NCBI RefSeq assembly: GCF_011440395.1
Contig: NZ_JAAOIX010000005.1
Span: 124,001-188,000, forward strand
DNA from: Pseudomaricurvus alcaniphilus
GTDB taxonomy: Bacteria > Pseudomonadota > Gammaproteobacteria > Pseudomonadales > Cellvibrionaceae
Direction of reading: 5' to 3'
Length of the DNA: 64,000 bases
Shown: positions 34,835-44,384 of the stretch, piece by piece
Position numbering within the stretch: the stretch's first letter is position 1
Layout: each line of letters begins with the position of its first letter
Program-made: the position numbers and the translations under genes
Notes under the pieces: generated by a model
What the model saw: the letters and a program-made list of their open reading frames with translations, nothing else
What the model was told of the DNA's origin: nothing
The model's database searches: none

Positions 34835-35539
34835 CTACTCAACCAGGTCATACTCCCCCGGATCCCAGAATAACCCCAGCGCCAGTGACGCCAGCTCCAC
34901 CGATTTGCGGACTTCCGGGGGCTGGCCGTGCGGATAAATGATTCTTGCACCGCCATTGATTTCCACTGCGCCGATGACTTTACCTTCCAGTTCAAACCGA
35001 TAACCAATCGGCTGGCGCAACCGGATCGGGCTGCCCTGCAACTCATGCACCGATGTAATCTGTAGCAGGCTCTGGCTGAACAGCAACTGCCCGCGCCGTG
35101 ACTGCTGCCCCAGGGCACCGGCGACTCCCGCTTTGTTCTCTTGCAGTTCGAGGGAGGTGGCTACTGGCTTACCCGCTGCGCTGAAGGAACAGGCATACGC
35201 CATGGGTTTTGGTGAAAAGTTAAGGAATGACAAATTGAGCTGGCGCTCCCGTGCCTGGCAAGTGGCTTTCACGCCATCAAATTCATACTCCAGGCGAGCG
35301 CCCCGGCCATCGTAGATATCAAAAATTTGGAGCCGCGACGAGGAGCGGAAAAACTTACCAGGCCTCTGGCCCAGAGTAAATTCACCCCGGGTTCCGCCAC
35401 CGACACCTTCAATTTCCACCACCTGCGCGCCTTGCGCCAGTTGAGTCGGCAACGCCATTCGCGCCGGCTGCAGGGTGTTGCAGGCAACCAACAACTGCAG
35501 CGTCATCCCCGCCGCCAGGATTCTGATCAAATTTGACAT
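34835..35539 (-). CDS. Hypothetical lipoprotein
   Basis: This 234-aa protein has a lipoprotein signal (MSNLIRILAAGMTLQLLVAC, with the lipobox Cys at residue 20). The remainder is beta-rich (EYEFDGVKATCQARERQLN, YRFELEGKVIGAVEINGGAR) and ends GLFWDPGEYDLVE. There is no recognised domain. AAGGT lies upstream of the ATG. It would be anchored to the inner or outer membrane; Asn at +2 favours the outer membrane. It is convergent with the alkylsulfatase-like gene. Confidence 0.75.
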   Translation of the reverse strand: MSNLIRILAAGMTLQLLVACNTLQPARMALPTQLAQGAQVVEIEGVGGGTRGEFTLGQRPGKFFRSSSRLQIFDIYDGRGARLEYEFDGVKATCQARERQLNLSFLNFSPKPMAYACSFSAAGKPVATSLELQENKAGVAGALGQQSRRGQLLFSQSLLQITSVHELQGSPIRLRQPIGYRFELEGKVIGAVEINGGARIIYPHGQPPEVRKSVELASLALGLFWDPGEYDLVE

Positions 35540-35645
35540 AGACCTTACCTTTTAGCCTGGCAGGCAATGGGTGCCCCCCTGCTCACCCCCCTGCTCACTC
35601 GTTGAGTAAACAACCAATTGGCACGGAGCAAGACCGTCTCCCTAC

Positions 35646-37187
35646 TCACTCCCCGTCCAGCAAATCCCCGAACGCCTCGTTCAACCACTTGCAAAAATTA
35701 CGCTTGCGCGGGTAGCTGTCAAGCAAATCGATCAGGCCGGCGACAAACAGCGAGCGCATATCATCCGGCATTAAATTGCGCAGGCTCTGCAGTATGCGGA
35801 TGGCTTCGCGGTAGCTTTCGCGATCGCCGCGGTTGACCCAGAAGTCGGCCAGCTGGAAATAGAGCGGCAGTACTCGCGGCTCCTCGATGTCGTTGGCTTC
35901 CAGCACCGCCAGTAACAGGTACGGCTCCATGGCACTGTTGTCGGCCACTTCCAGCGCCAGCAGCGGCTGCTGCATGTGCAGGTAGAGGTGAGCCAGAGTG
36001 CCGATGGTGTTGAGTTTTTCCCTCTGGTCAGCGGACGGGGCTTCGATCTTGAAGTGCAGTAGCTGCACCGCTTTGGTCTGGCGATCACCGCCGCGCCTTT
36101 GCCGCGGCAACTGCTCAATGGCCAGGTAGGTGTCGAAATCGGGGGTTTCGCTAAAGCGCTCCCAGAGCATGGCTTCGGCAGTGGCGAAGTCACCGGTGTG
36201 ACACCAGATGGAGATCTGGTTGTCCTCCAGCGCCAGCTCGCCCTGTTGCGGCCGCTGCGGCGCTTGCTCGGCGAGCCGGCGCCAGTGCAGCGCCTGCTCC
36301 AATTCTCCGGCGTCGAGACAGAGTTCGGACAGCTGCAGGTAGTCGTAGAAGCGGTTGGCCAGTTTGGTCAATATGGCGATTTCACTGGCGCTGTCCTGCT
36401 GCTCCCGGGCGTGCTCCAGCAGGGGCGAGGCCAGGTGCATATAATGGCTTTCCATCTCCCACTCGTCGCCTTGCAGTGGCGGCAGCGCATCCCACTGCTG
36501 CTGCACCATCGCCAGGTAGGCATCCATACCGGCGTCGCCAAGGGCATCCCGATAGGCTTCCGGGATGGGCGGGTACAGGTCGCCAAGCGGCTGGCTGTAG
36601 ATGCCGAAAAGGTACTCTATGCGCCGCGCCCCGGGCCACTCCACCCGGCCGAGGGCGTCGATGTGCAAATCGCCCAGCAGCTCCAGTGTCGGCAGGCGAA
36701 AGCCGCCGGAGTCGTCGATGGTTTCCAGCGCCCGGGCAATCCGCTGCAGGGCGTAGTCCAGCAATTGCAGGGTGCGCTCCGGCGGCAACTTGACTAGAAA
36801 GGGGCGCAGGGTCTCGAGGGTGGTTTCCAGCTGCTGGAAATAACTGCGCACCTGGGGGTAGCGATGCAGGTAGCGGTTATAGGGGATGGCCGCAGTCAGC
36901 CGCTTTTTCAGCGCCGGCGCGGTTAATTTGTCGGCGGCCAGGTCTGCCTGCAAGGCCAGCTCTTGCTGACGGACCTTGTCACCCGGCAGCAGGTCCAGCA
37001 CCAGCTCCACCAGCTCACGTTTGTCCAGGCTCGACAAGTAGGCGGGCAGACGCTCCCGGCTCCCGCCGCGCTTTTTTGCCGCCTGTTTTTTGGCGGGCTG
37101 GTTTTTGGCGACCTTCTTTTTAGGGGCCGGTTTTTCCGCGACCTGGTCGGCCTTCGGCGGCAGCGGATCTTTACTTGGGTTTTTCAT
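35646..37187 (-). CDS. Conserved hypothetical protein, Lys/Ala-rich N-terminus and helical repeats
   Basis: This 513-aa protein has a basic, AlaLysPro-rich N-terminus (about residues 1-45, e.g. KPAPKKKVAKNQPAKKQAAK) and then an all-helical body of TPR-like character (ALHWRRLAEQAPQRPQQGEL, GTLAHLYLHMQQPLLALEVA). It starts 5 bp after the flavoprotein gene, so the two form an operon. The body resembles bacterial proteins of the DUF6880/SWIM-associated group, but I am not certain. The basic tail could bind nucleic acid. The function is unknown. Confidence 0.7.
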   Translation of the reverse strand: MKNPSKDPLPPKADQVAEKPAPKKKVAKNQPAKKQAAKKRGGSRERLPAYLSSLDKRELVELVLDLLPGDKVRQQELALQADLAADKLTAPALKKRLTAAIPYNRYLHRYPQVRSYFQQLETTLETLRPFLVKLPPERTLQLLDYALQRIARALETIDDSGGFRLPTLELLGDLHIDALGRVEWPGARRIEYLFGIYSQPLGDLYPPIPEAYRDALGDAGMDAYLAMVQQQWDALPPLQGDEWEMESHYMHLASPLLEHAREQQDSASEIAILTKLANRFYDYLQLSELCLDAGELEQALHWRRLAEQAPQRPQQGELALEDNQISIWCHTGDFATAEAMLWERFSETPDFDTYLAIEQLPRQRRGGDRQTKAVQLLHFKIEAPSADQREKLNTIGTLAHLYLHMQQPLLALEVADNSAMEPYLLLAVLEANDIEEPRVLPLYFQLADFWVNRGDRESYREAIRILQSLRNLMPDDMRSLFVAGLIDLLDSYPRKRNFCKWLNEAFGDLLDGE

Positions 37188-37192
37188 AGTAT

Positions 37193-38386
37193 CTACACAT
37201 ATCCGCCGGCTGCGAACCCGGATGCCCAGGCCCACTGAAAATTGAAACCGCCGAGGTGGCCGGTCACGTCCACCACCTCACCGATAAAGTACAACCCCTT
37301 TTGTGTTTTCGCTTCCAGGGTCTTGGAGGAGAGATCGTCGCTGTTGACCCCGCCGAGAGTGACTTCGGCGGTGCGGTAGCCCTCGGTGCCCGCCGGCCGC
37401 AGGCGCCAGTGGTGCAGCTGGTCGGCGATGGCGCGCAGCTGGGTGTCGCTATACTGGTTGAGCGGCTTGCTCTGCAGCCACTGCTCGCAGAATACCCCGG
37501 CCCAGTTCTTGGTAAACAATTGCCCCAGCACTGTGCGCAACTCCGCCTTCGGCCGCTCCTGCCGCGCGGCCAGCAGCCACTCGGCCAGGTCTGTGCCCGG
37601 CGACCAGTTGATTATGATCTCCCGACCGGGGCGCCAGTAAGAAGAAATCTGCAGTATGGCCGGGCCGCTGAGGCCGCGGTGGGTAAACAGCAGGTTCTCG
37701 CGAAAGCTGCGCTCGCCGCAACTTACTTCCACCTCCACTGAGCTGCCCGCCAGCGGGGTGAGAACTTCTTGCAATTGCTTGTCCAGGGTAAAGGGTACCA
37801 GACCGGCGCTGCGCGGCAACAGGCGCAAACCAAACTGCTCGGCCAATTCATAGCCCAGGCCGGTGGCACCCATGGTGGGTATGGAAAGTCCGCCGGTGGC
37901 CACCACCAGCGATTCGCAACTCGCGTTACCGAGAGAGGTGGCGACATTAAAGCCGGAGTCAGCCGCACTGACACGGGTAATTTCACAGTGGGTATAAATC
38001 TCGGCACCGGCGTTGGCGCATTCATCCAGCAGCATGGCGAGAATATCGCTGGCCTTATTGTCGCAAAACAGCTGGCCCAGCTTCTTCTCGTGGTAGGGAA
38101 TGCCGTGCTGGTTGACCAGCTCGATAAAATCCCACTGGGTGTAACGAGCCAATGCGGACTTGGCAAAGTGCGGGTTGCTGCAGAGAAAGTCAGCGGGGGA
38201 CGAATACATATTGGTGAAATTGCAACGCCCACCACCGGACATCAGGATTTTCTTGCCCACCTTGTTGGCGTGGTCCAGCACCAGCACCTTGCGACCGCGC
38301 TGGCCGGCGGTGATGGCGCACATGAGACCTGCGGCGCCGGCACCGATGATAATGACATCGGCCTGGGTGGGAATACTGGATGTCAT
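37193..38386 (-). CDS. NAD(P)/FAD-dependent oxidoreductase, HI0933/BaiN-like
   Basis: This 397-aa flavoprotein belongs to the HI0933 (BaiN/RdsA-like) family. The FAD-binding N-terminus is ADVIIIGAGAAGLMCAITAG, followed by the family signature GKKILMSGGGRCNFTN. The C-terminal block TLEAKTQKGLYFIGEVVDVT, then GHLGGFNFQWAWASGFAAG, is also diagnostic. Some relatives act in bile-acid reduction or tRNA/rRNA modification, but the role of this one is unknown. It lies between dcd and the conserved unknown gene, all on the minus strand. Confidence 0.92.
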   Translation of the reverse strand: MTSSIPTQADVIIIGAGAAGLMCAITAGQRGRKVLVLDHANKVGKKILMSGGGRCNFTNMYSSPADFLCSNPHFAKSALARYTQWDFIELVNQHGIPYHEKKLGQLFCDNKASDILAMLLDECANAGAEIYTHCEITRVSAADSGFNVATSLGNASCESLVVATGGLSIPTMGATGLGYELAEQFGLRLLPRSAGLVPFTLDKQLQEVLTPLAGSSVEVEVSCGERSFRENLLFTHRGLSGPAILQISSYWRPGREIIINWSPGTDLAEWLLAARQERPKAELRTVLGQLFTKNWAGVFCEQWLQSKPLNQYSDTQLRAIADQLHHWRLRPAGTEGYRTAEVTLGGVNSDDLSSKTLEAKTQKGLYFIGEVVDVTGHLGGFNFQWAWASGFAAGGYV

Positions 38387-38453
38387 GCGCAGCGTCTCTG
38401 TTGGGATGCGCGGCCCGGCGAGTCAAACAGCCGGGGCCGAACGCCTGCGGCGA

Positions 38454-39023
38454 TCAAGTTTGCGGCAGGGTGACGCCAGTCTGGCCCTGGTACTTGCCGC
38501 CGCGATCCTTGTAGGACGTTTCACAAACCTCGTCGGACTCGAAGAACAACATCTGCGCCACCCCTTCGTTGGCGTAGATCTTGGCCGGCAGGGGGGTGGT
38601 GTTGGAGAATTCCAGGGTCACGTGTCCCTCCCACTCGGGTTCCAGCGGCGTCACATTGACGATAATGCCACAGCGGGCGTAGGTGGACTTGCCCAGGCAG
38701 ATGGTCAACACGCTGCGGGGAATGCGAAAGTATTCCACCGTGCGGGCCAGGGCAAAGGAATTGGGCGGGATGATGCACACGTCTTCCTGGATATCGACAA
38801 AGCTGTTCTCGTCGAATTGCTTGGGGTCCACTACCACCGAGTGCACGTTGGTGAATATCTTGAACTCGTTGGCGCAACGCACGTCGTAGCCGTAGCTGGA
38901 GGTGCCGTAGGACACGATGCGCTCACTGTCGCCGCCAAAACGGACCTGGCCGGGCTCGAAGGGCTCGATCATCCCTTCATTCTCCGCCATGCGGCGAATC
39001 CACTTATCGGATTTAATGGCCAT
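38454..39023 (-). CDS. dcd: dCTP deaminase
   Basis: This 189-aa enzyme deaminates dCTP to dUTP, the main source of dUMP for thymidylate in gammaproteobacteria. The sequence is typical from [20 protein letters not shown] through [20 protein letters not shown] and [18 protein letters not shown]; the catalytic Glu is in the TLEFSNTTP segment. The start has GGGGA upstream. The gene lies behind mrp on the same strand, an arrangement common in this class of bacteria. Confidence 0.97.
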   Translation of the reverse strand: MAIKSDKWIRRMAENEGMIEPFEPGQVRFGGDSERIVSYGTSSYGYDVRCANEFKIFTNVHSVVVDPKQFDENSFVDIQEDVCIIPPNSFALARTVEYFRIPRSVLTICLGKSTYARCGIIVNVTPLEPEWEGHVTLEFSNTTPLPAKIYANEGVAQMLFFESDEVCETSYKDRGGKYQGQTGVTLPQT

Positions 39024-39156
39024 GTTTTCCCCAATTCGTCATAGGTTAGTCGTTCGTTGCTGCTACTGCTGTCGCTGCAGCTAATATTGCCGCGCGGCAA
39101 AAGCCGGGATTCTACTGGCTTTAGCCGCAGCGGGCAAAACCCGTAGCCCGGCGCTG

Positions 39157-40248
39157 CTAGTCGTCGCTGATCTCGATGCTGGGCACGCTGGCCTGCTGGT
39201 TGGCCAGGTGCAGGGCAATGGCCAGGCGGCGGGCGATCTGGCGATAGACCAGGCTGATGTCCGACTCCGGATCCGCCGCCACACTGGGCTTGCCGCCATC
39301 GGCCTGCTCCCGAATGGTCAGTGCCAGCGGCAGGGCCCCAAGCAGCCGGGTGTCGTAATCCCGGGCGATGCGCTCGCCGCCACCGCTGCCGAAAATATGC
39401 TCCTCGTGGCCGCAGTTGCTGCAGATGTGGGTGGCCATATTCTCCACCACTCCCAGCACCGGCACATTCACCTTGCGAAACATCTCAATGCCCTTCTTGG
39501 CGTCCAGCAGGGCGATATCCTGCGGCGTGGTGACGACGATGGAGCCGGTCACCGGCACCGACTGGGACAGGGTCAGCTGGATATCACCGGTGCCCGGGGG
39601 CATATCGATGACCAGGTAGTCCAGCTCCGGCCAGGCGGTCTGGCGCAACAACTGCTGCAGGGCACCACTGGCCATGGGCCCGCGCCAGACCATGGGGGTC
39701 TTCTCGTTGACCATATAGCCCATGGAGATGGAGCAGATACCGTGGGCCGGCACCGGCTGCATAAACTTGTTGTCGATGATATTGGGGCGCTGCTCGGCCA
39801 CCCCCAGCATGGTCGGCACGCTGGGACCATAGATATCGGCGTCGAGGATGCCCACCCGGGCCCCTTCCGCCGCAAGTGCCAGCGCCAGGTTGACCGCCGT
39901 GGTGGACTTGCCCACCCCGCCCTTGCCGGAGGCCACCGCAATGATGTTTCTTACTTTCGGCACGGCCATGGCCTGGTCCACAACTTTGGCCGCCGCCACC
40001 TCCCAGCCGATATCCACAATCACCTTGTCGATGCCGTCGAGGTCGTTGAGCGCCTGCCAGATGGCTTCCGCCAGCTGCTCCTGCAGACCCCGCGCCGGAA
40101 TGGCGAGAGTCACAAACACGGTGAGTTCAGCGCCCTTGTGCTCAAACCGGGCAATGCGGCCGACGTCGCCCAGCGCCACCTCGCTGTCGGGCAGGCGCAG
40201 GGGCAACAGCCGCGATTCAAGGGTTAACTGCATGTTATTGTCGGTCAT
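39157..40248 (-). CDS. apbC: Mrp/ApbC iron-sulfur cluster carrier ATPase
   Basis: This 363-aa protein starts MTDNNMQLTLESRL and has an N-terminal DUF59/MIP18-like domain (EAIWQALNDLDGIDKVIVDI). A deviant Walker A ATPase domain follows (VASGKGGVGKSTTAVNLALA, VIDMPPGTGDIQLTLSQSVP). The Cys pair CSNCGHEEHIFGSGGGE is the cluster-bridging site. It carries Fe-S clusters to apo-proteins. The ATG at 40248 has GGGAG upstream and matches the family; longer readings do not. It is divergent from metG. Confidence 0.96.
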   Translation of the reverse strand: MTDNNMQLTLESRLLPLRLPDSEVALGDVGRIARFEHKGAELTVFVTLAIPARGLQEQLAEAIWQALNDLDGIDKVIVDIGWEVAAAKVVDQAMAVPKVRNIIAVASGKGGVGKSTTAVNLALALAAEGARVGILDADIYGPSVPTMLGVAEQRPNIIDNKFMQPVPAHGICSISMGYMVNEKTPMVWRGPMASGALQQLLRQTAWPELDYLVIDMPPGTGDIQLTLSQSVPVTGSIVVTTPQDIALLDAKKGIEMFRKVNVPVLGVVENMATHICSNCGHEEHIFGSGGGERIARDYDTRLLGALPLALTIREQADGGKPSVAADPESDISLVYRQIARRLAIALHLANQQASVPSIEISDD

Positions 40249-40392
40249 GATGACTCCCGGGAGACGTTGAGGACGGCGCTGGCACACACTCTGCACACAC
40301 CAAAGGCGGCTATTATTCAGGCCCGCCGCCAAAAAACCAAGGCCCGCCGCAAAAAATCCGGGCCCTGATGGGCGCAAATCGCCGCCTGACGC

Positions 40393-40421
40393 TGATACCG
40401 GCGGCAAAAAATGCTATAGTC
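40393..40421 (+). promoter_or_regulatory. Candidate metG promoter
   Basis: CTGATA (40393-40398) and TATAGT (40416-40421) are separated by 17 bp and lie 68 bp before the metG start. The match is moderate (4/6 and 5/6). Confidence 0.5.
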
Positions 40422-40488
40422 TCCCGCTTTTTTTAGCGCCCTGCGTCAATTTACCGCTAACACCCATTTCCGTGAGTAACCGATCGTC

Positions 40489-42549
40489 ATGACAGAACGC
40501 CGCAAAATTCTGGTCACCAGTGCCTTACCCTATGCCAACGGCTCCATTCACCTGGGCCACCTGGTGGAATACATCCAGACCGATATCTGGGTGCGGTTCC
40601 AGAAACTGCGCGGCCACGACTGCACCTACGTCTGCGCCGACGACGCCCACGGTACCGCCATCATGCTCAAGGCCGAGCAACTGGGCATCAGCCCGGAAGA
40701 GCAGATCGCCCGGGTCAAGGCCGAGCACGAGCGCGACTTCGGCGACTTTCTGATCAACTTCGACAACTACCACTCCACCCACGGGGAGGAAAACCGGGTG
40801 CTGTCAGAGCTGATCTACAGCCGCCTGCAGGCCAATGGCCACATCGCCAGCCGCATGATCACCCAGGCCTTCGACCCGGAAAAGCAACTGTTCCTGGCCG
40901 ACCGCTACATCAAGGGCACCTGCCCCAAGTGCAAAACCGAAGACCAGTACGGGGATAACTGCGAGGCCTGCGGCGCCACCTACTCCCCCACCGAACTGAT
41001 CAACCCGGTGTCCGCCATCTCCGGCGCCACCCCGATCGAGAAAGAATCCGAACACTTCTTCTTCAAGCTGCCGGAGTTCACCGCCTTCCTGCAAGACTGG
41101 ACCCGCGCCGGCCACCTGCAGGACGAAGTGGCCAACAAACTGGCCGAATGGCTCGACAGCGGCCTGCAGGAGTGGGACATCTCCCGCGACGCCCCCTACT
41201 TCGGCTTCAAGATCCCCGGCACCGAAGACAAATACTTCTACGTCTGGCTCGACGCCCCCATCGGCTACATGGCCAGCTTCAAAAACCTGCTCGACCGCCG
41301 CGCCGCAGCCGACGCCAGCGTCGACGCAGACGCCCTTTTCGCCGAGTACTGGGGCAAAGACTCCAGCGCCGAGCTGTACCACTTTATCGGCAAGGACATC
41401 GTCAACTTCCACGCCCTGTTCTGGCCCGCCATGCTCAGCTCGGCTGACTTCCGCACCCCCACCAAGGTCTGCGTGCATGGCTTTCTCACCGTCAACGGCA
41501 AAAAGATGTCCAAGTCCCGCGGCACCTTCATCAACGCCCGCACCTACCTGGAACACTTGAACCCCGAGTACCTGCGCTACTACTTCGCCGCCAAACTCAG
41601 CGGCGGCGTCGACGACCTCGACCTCAACCTCGAAGACTTCATCCAACGAGTCAACAGCGACCTGGTGGGCAAAGTGGTCAACATCGCCAGCCGCACCGCC
41701 AAATTTATCCAGAAAAGCGGCGGCACCCTGTCCAACAGCGTCGCCGACCAAGCCCTGTGGCAAAAATTCCGCGACGCCGACAGCCAGATCGCCGCCAACT
41801 ACGAAGCCCGCGACTTCGGCAAAGCCATGCGCGAAATCATGGCCCTGGCCGACCTCGCCAACGAATACATCGCCGCCCAGGCCCCCTGGTCACTGGCCAA
41901 ACAGGAAGGCACCGAACAACAAGTGCTCGACGTCTGCAGCCTCGGCATCAACATGTTCCGCGCCCTGGTCACCTACCTGAAGCCCGTGCTGCCGGCCCTG
42001 GCCGCCGACGCCGAACAATTCCTCGGCGAAAGCCTCGACTGGCGCCAGCCCGTGACCTTCCGCGGCGGCGACGCCATCAACAAATTCAAACCCCTGCTGA
42101 CCCGCATCGAAGCCGACAAAGTCGACGCCATGCTCGAAGCCAGCAAAGAAGCCCTCGCCGCTCCAGCCCCACAGGCCAGCGCCGCGACCGCCTCCGACGA
42201 ACTGGCCAAAGACCCCATCGCCGCCGAAATCAGCTTCGACGACTTCGCCAAAGTCGACCTGCGCGTCGCCCTCATCGCCAAAGCCGAACACGTCGAAGGC
42301 GCCGACAAACTGCTGCGCCTCACCCTCGACCTGGGCGGCGAAACCCGCAACGTCTTCTCCGGCATCAAAAGTGCCTACCAACCGCAAGACCTGGAAGGCA
42401 AGCTCACCGTCATGGTCGCCAACCTGGCCCCGCGGAAAATGAAATTCGGCCTCTCCGAAGGCATGGTACTGGCCGCCGGACCGGGCAAAAAAGAAATCTA
42501 CCTGCTGGAACCCCACAGCGGCGCCAAGCCGGGGCAGAGGATAATGTAG
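40489..42549 (+). CDS. metG: Methionyl-tRNA synthetase
   Basis: This 686-aa class I synthetase charges tRNA-Met. The HIGH motif is HLGH (residues 21-24), the zinc knuckle is [18 protein letters not shown] (about 145-161), and KMSKS is at 339-343. The C-terminal ~110 residues form the EMAP-II-like tRNA-binding/dimerisation domain ([40 protein letters not shown]). Length and domain order match the E. coli-type dimeric enzyme. It is the first gene of the plus-strand housekeeping block that leads into rsxABCDGE. Confidence 0.98.
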   Translation: MTERRKILVTSALPYANGSIHLGHLVEYIQTDIWVRFQKLRGHDCTYVCADDAHGTAIMLKAEQLGISPEEQIARVKAEHERDFGDFLINFDNYHSTHGEENRVLSELIYSRLQANGHIASRMITQAFDPEKQLFLADRYIKGTCPKCKTEDQYGDNCEACGATYSPTELINPVSAISGATPIEKESEHFFFKLPEFTAFLQDWTRAGHLQDEVANKLAEWLDSGLQEWDISRDAPYFGFKIPGTEDKYFYVWLDAPIGYMASFKNLLDRRAAADASVDADALFAEYWGKDSSAELYHFIGKDIVNFHALFWPAMLSSADFRTPTKVCVHGFLTVNGKKMSKSRGTFINARTYLEHLNPEYLRYYFAAKLSGGVDDLDLNLEDFIQRVNSDLVGKVVNIASRTAKFIQKSGGTLSNSVADQALWQKFRDADSQIAANYEARDFGKAMREIMALADLANEYIAAQAPWSLAKQEGTEQQVLDVCSLGINMFRALVTYLKPVLPALAADAEQFLGESLDWRQPVTFRGGDAINKFKPLLTRIEADKVDAMLEASKEALAAPAPQASAATASDELAKDPIAAEISFDDFAKVDLRVALIAKAEHVEGADKLLRLTLDLGGETRNVFSGIKSAYQPQDLEGKLTVMVANLAPRKMKFGLSEGMVLAAGPGKKEIYLLEPHSGAKPGQRIM

Positions 42550-42694
42550 GCAGCGAGCTCCGCAGAGCTCTAGTCGGCCACCGCAGACTGCGGCAGAGGC
42601 TCTGCGCGCAGGATTACACTGGGTTTGATCTGTTAGTAGAAACTGGGACGGCAGCTCAGCATCCAGAACCCCATAGGTTTCAAGTACTTACTGA

Positions 42695-42714
42695 ATCCCC
42701 GCCTGCGCGGGGAT
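42695..42714. repeat. REP-like palindrome, copy 1
   Basis: ATCCCCGC-ctgc-GCGGGGAT, a perfect 8-bp-arm palindrome followed by GAC. The identical 20 bases occur again at 56414-56433. This word is widespread as an extragenic repeat in proteobacteria. Confidence 0.75.
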
Positions 42715-42914
42715 GACAAAAAACATGTTTCTTGAGGAACACTAGCTAGCAATTTAGTTTTTTAAAAACCTGGCCAGCCACGTGAACTCCGGAGCATTGC
42801 CGGGATTGGTATTAGTTGACCTTCTATGGCAATGGATAGTGCTAATACAAGACTCACATAAAGTGTTTCAGGTATTTTTTATCACAGACGGCAGCAGACT
42901 ACCAAGGTGTCGTC

Positions 42915-43004
42915 GGGGCTGGCGCTGGCAGACCTTCTGTGGCCAGGACGGCCACAGAGAGCCTCCAAGGACGGATTCACGGCGTGTCTGCCAGCGCCAG
43001 CCCC
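42915..43004. repeat. Nested cruciform with 19-bp arms
   Basis: The outer arms 42915-42933 (GGGGCTGGCGCTGGCAGAC) and 42986-43004 are perfect inverted repeats. Inside, TCTGTGGCC (42936-42944) and GGCCACAGA (42950-42958) form a second stem with a 5-base loop. Confidence 0.8.
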
Positions 43005-43007
43005 GGC

Positions 43008-43067
43008 GGCACCATGGCAACAAAGACGGCGCCATGGCAACAAAGACGGCACCATGGCGACAAGCCA
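43008..43067 (+). repeat. Three 20-bp tandem repeats
   Basis: The unit GGCACCATGGCAACAAAGAC is at 43008-43027; 43028-43047 differs by one base; 43048-43067 keeps 12 leading bases and diverges afterwards. Each unit contains the palindrome CCATGG. Confidence 0.8.
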
Positions 43068-43186
43068 GGCAAACAAACCCGTTCAACCGCTATCACTAAC
43101 AGGCAAAACCGTTAACAACACACTGATTTATCAATTAAAATTATGAGCGCACACCTGTCCATTGCAACCAACCAAGCAGAAGGTCT

Positions 43187-43762
43187 ATGACTGACTTTGT
43201 GGTGATACTGATCAGCACCATCCTGGTCAACAACTTCGTACTGGTCCAATTCCTCGGGCTATGCCCCTTTATGGGCGTCTCCAACAAGCTCGAAACCGCC
43301 ATCGGCATGGGCGGCGCCACCACCTTCGTGCTCACCCTTGCCTCCATCTGCAGCTACCTCGTACACAACTTCGTACTCCAGCCCCTCGGGCTCGAATACC
43401 TCAAGACCATCGCCTTTATCCTCGTTATTGCCGTGGTCGTGCAATTTGCCAAAATGTTTATCGAAAAGACCAGCCCCCTGCTCTACCGCGTGCTGGGCGT
43501 CTTTTTGCCATTGATTACCACCAACTGCGCCGTCCTCGGCGTAGCCCTGCAAAACACCGCCAAGGCCCACACCTTTGCCGAATCCGCCCTCTACGGCTTC
43601 GGCGCCGCGCTCGGCTTCAGCTTCGTGCTGATACTCTTCTCCGCCATGCGCGAACGCCTCGCCGCCGCCGACGTGCCGCTGCCCTTCAAGGGTGCCGCCA
43701 TCGGCATGATCACCGCCGGGCTTATGTCATTGGCCTTTATGGGCTTCAGCGGACTGGTGTAA
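43187..43762 (+). CDS. rsxA: Rnf/Rsx electron transport complex subunit A
   Basis: This 191-aa integral membrane subunit has six expected helices ([54 protein letters not shown]). The family's conserved Cys residues lie in [12 protein letters not shown] and [10 protein letters not shown] and, with RsxE, hold the membrane Fe-S centre. The complex couples NADH/ferredoxin electron transfer to ion movement; in enteric bacteria it also keeps SoxR reduced. AAGG lies just before the ATG. It is the first gene of rsxABCDGE. Confidence 0.97.
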   Translation: MTDFVVILISTILVNNFVLVQFLGLCPFMGVSNKLETAIGMGGATTFVLTLASICSYLVHNFVLQPLGLEYLKTIAFILVIAVVVQFAKMFIEKTSPLLYRVLGVFLPLITTNCAVLGVALQNTAKAHTFAESALYGFGAALGFSFVLILFSAMRERLAAADVPLPFKGAAIGMITAGLMSLAFMGFSGLV

Positions 43763-43766
43763 CAAC

Positions 43767-44384
43767 ATGATTCAATTCCTCCTCGACAACCCGTTCCTGT
43801 CGGCGCTGGTAGCGCTGGTATCACTGGCCGTCACCTTCGGCGCCGTGCTCGGCTACGCCGCGGTGCAATTCAAAGTGGAAGGCGACCCCATCGTCGAACA
43901 GCTCGATGCCCTGCTGCCGCAAACCCAGTGCGGCCAGTGCGGCTATCCCGGCTGCCGCCCCTACGCCCAGGCCATTGCCGACGGCGACGCCATCAACAAA
44001 TGCCCACCCGGCGGCCAGGCCACCATCAACACCATCGCCGACCTGCTGGACGTGGAAGCCCCCACCCTCGACGAAGAACACGGCGAGGAATCGGAAGTCA
44101 AAAAGGTCGCCTACATTCGCGAAGACGAGTGTATCGGCTGCACCAAATGCATCCAGGCCTGCCCGGTGGACGCCATCCTCGGCGCCGCCAAACAAATGCA
44201 CACCGTCATCGCCAGCGAATGCACCGGCTGTGACCTCTGTGTCGAGCCCTGCCCGGTGGATTGCATCGACATGCTGCCGGTGGAAAGTACCGTTAGCGAC
44301 TGGAAATGGCACAAGCCCGAACCCTACTACCAACGTGCCAGCAACATAATTGCCAGCGACAAAACCAGCGGAGCCGCGGCGTGA
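43767..44384 (+). CDS. rsxB: Rnf/Rsx complex subunit B (ferredoxin-like)
   Basis: This 205-aa peripheral iron-sulfur subunit has an N-terminal membrane anchor ([20 protein letters not shown]). The first cluster motif is [11 protein letters not shown], with a distal Cys at NKCPPGG. Two [4Fe-4S] ferredoxin motifs follow, [12 protein letters not shown] and [12 protein letters not shown]. It passes electrons inside the Rnf complex. It starts 4 bp after rsxA, and its stop overlaps the GTG start of rsxC. Confidence 0.97.
   Translation: MIQFLLDNPFLSALVALVSLAVTFGAVLGYAAVQFKVEGDPIVEQLDALLPQTQCGQCGYPGCRPYAQAIADGDAINKCPPGGQATINTIADLLDVEAPTLDEEHGEESEVKKVAYIREDECIGCTKCIQACPVDAILGAAKQMHTVIASECTGCDLCVEPCPVDCIDMLPVESTVSDWKWHKPEPYYQRASNIIASDKTSGAAA

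Larger units (their letters stand above)
42550..43186. other. Structured 637-bp spacer between metG and rsxA
   Basis: No convincing gene is present. The spacer holds a REP-like palindrome (42695-42714), a nested cruciform with 19-bp outer arms (42915-43004) and three 20-bp tandem units (43008-43067). A small GAGCTC-cgca-GAGCTC stem stands just after metG. The last ~100 bp before rsxA are AT-rich and probably hold its promoter. Confidence 0.6.

Noticed and set aside
43008-43067. Short regularly spaced repeats that might be a CRISPR array
   Set aside because: The units are directly adjacent with no spacers, and no cas gene is present.
44306-44380. An earlier ATG for rsxC inside rsxB
   Set aside because: It adds 25 residues without homology; the GTG overlapping the rsxB stop matches RsxC proteins.
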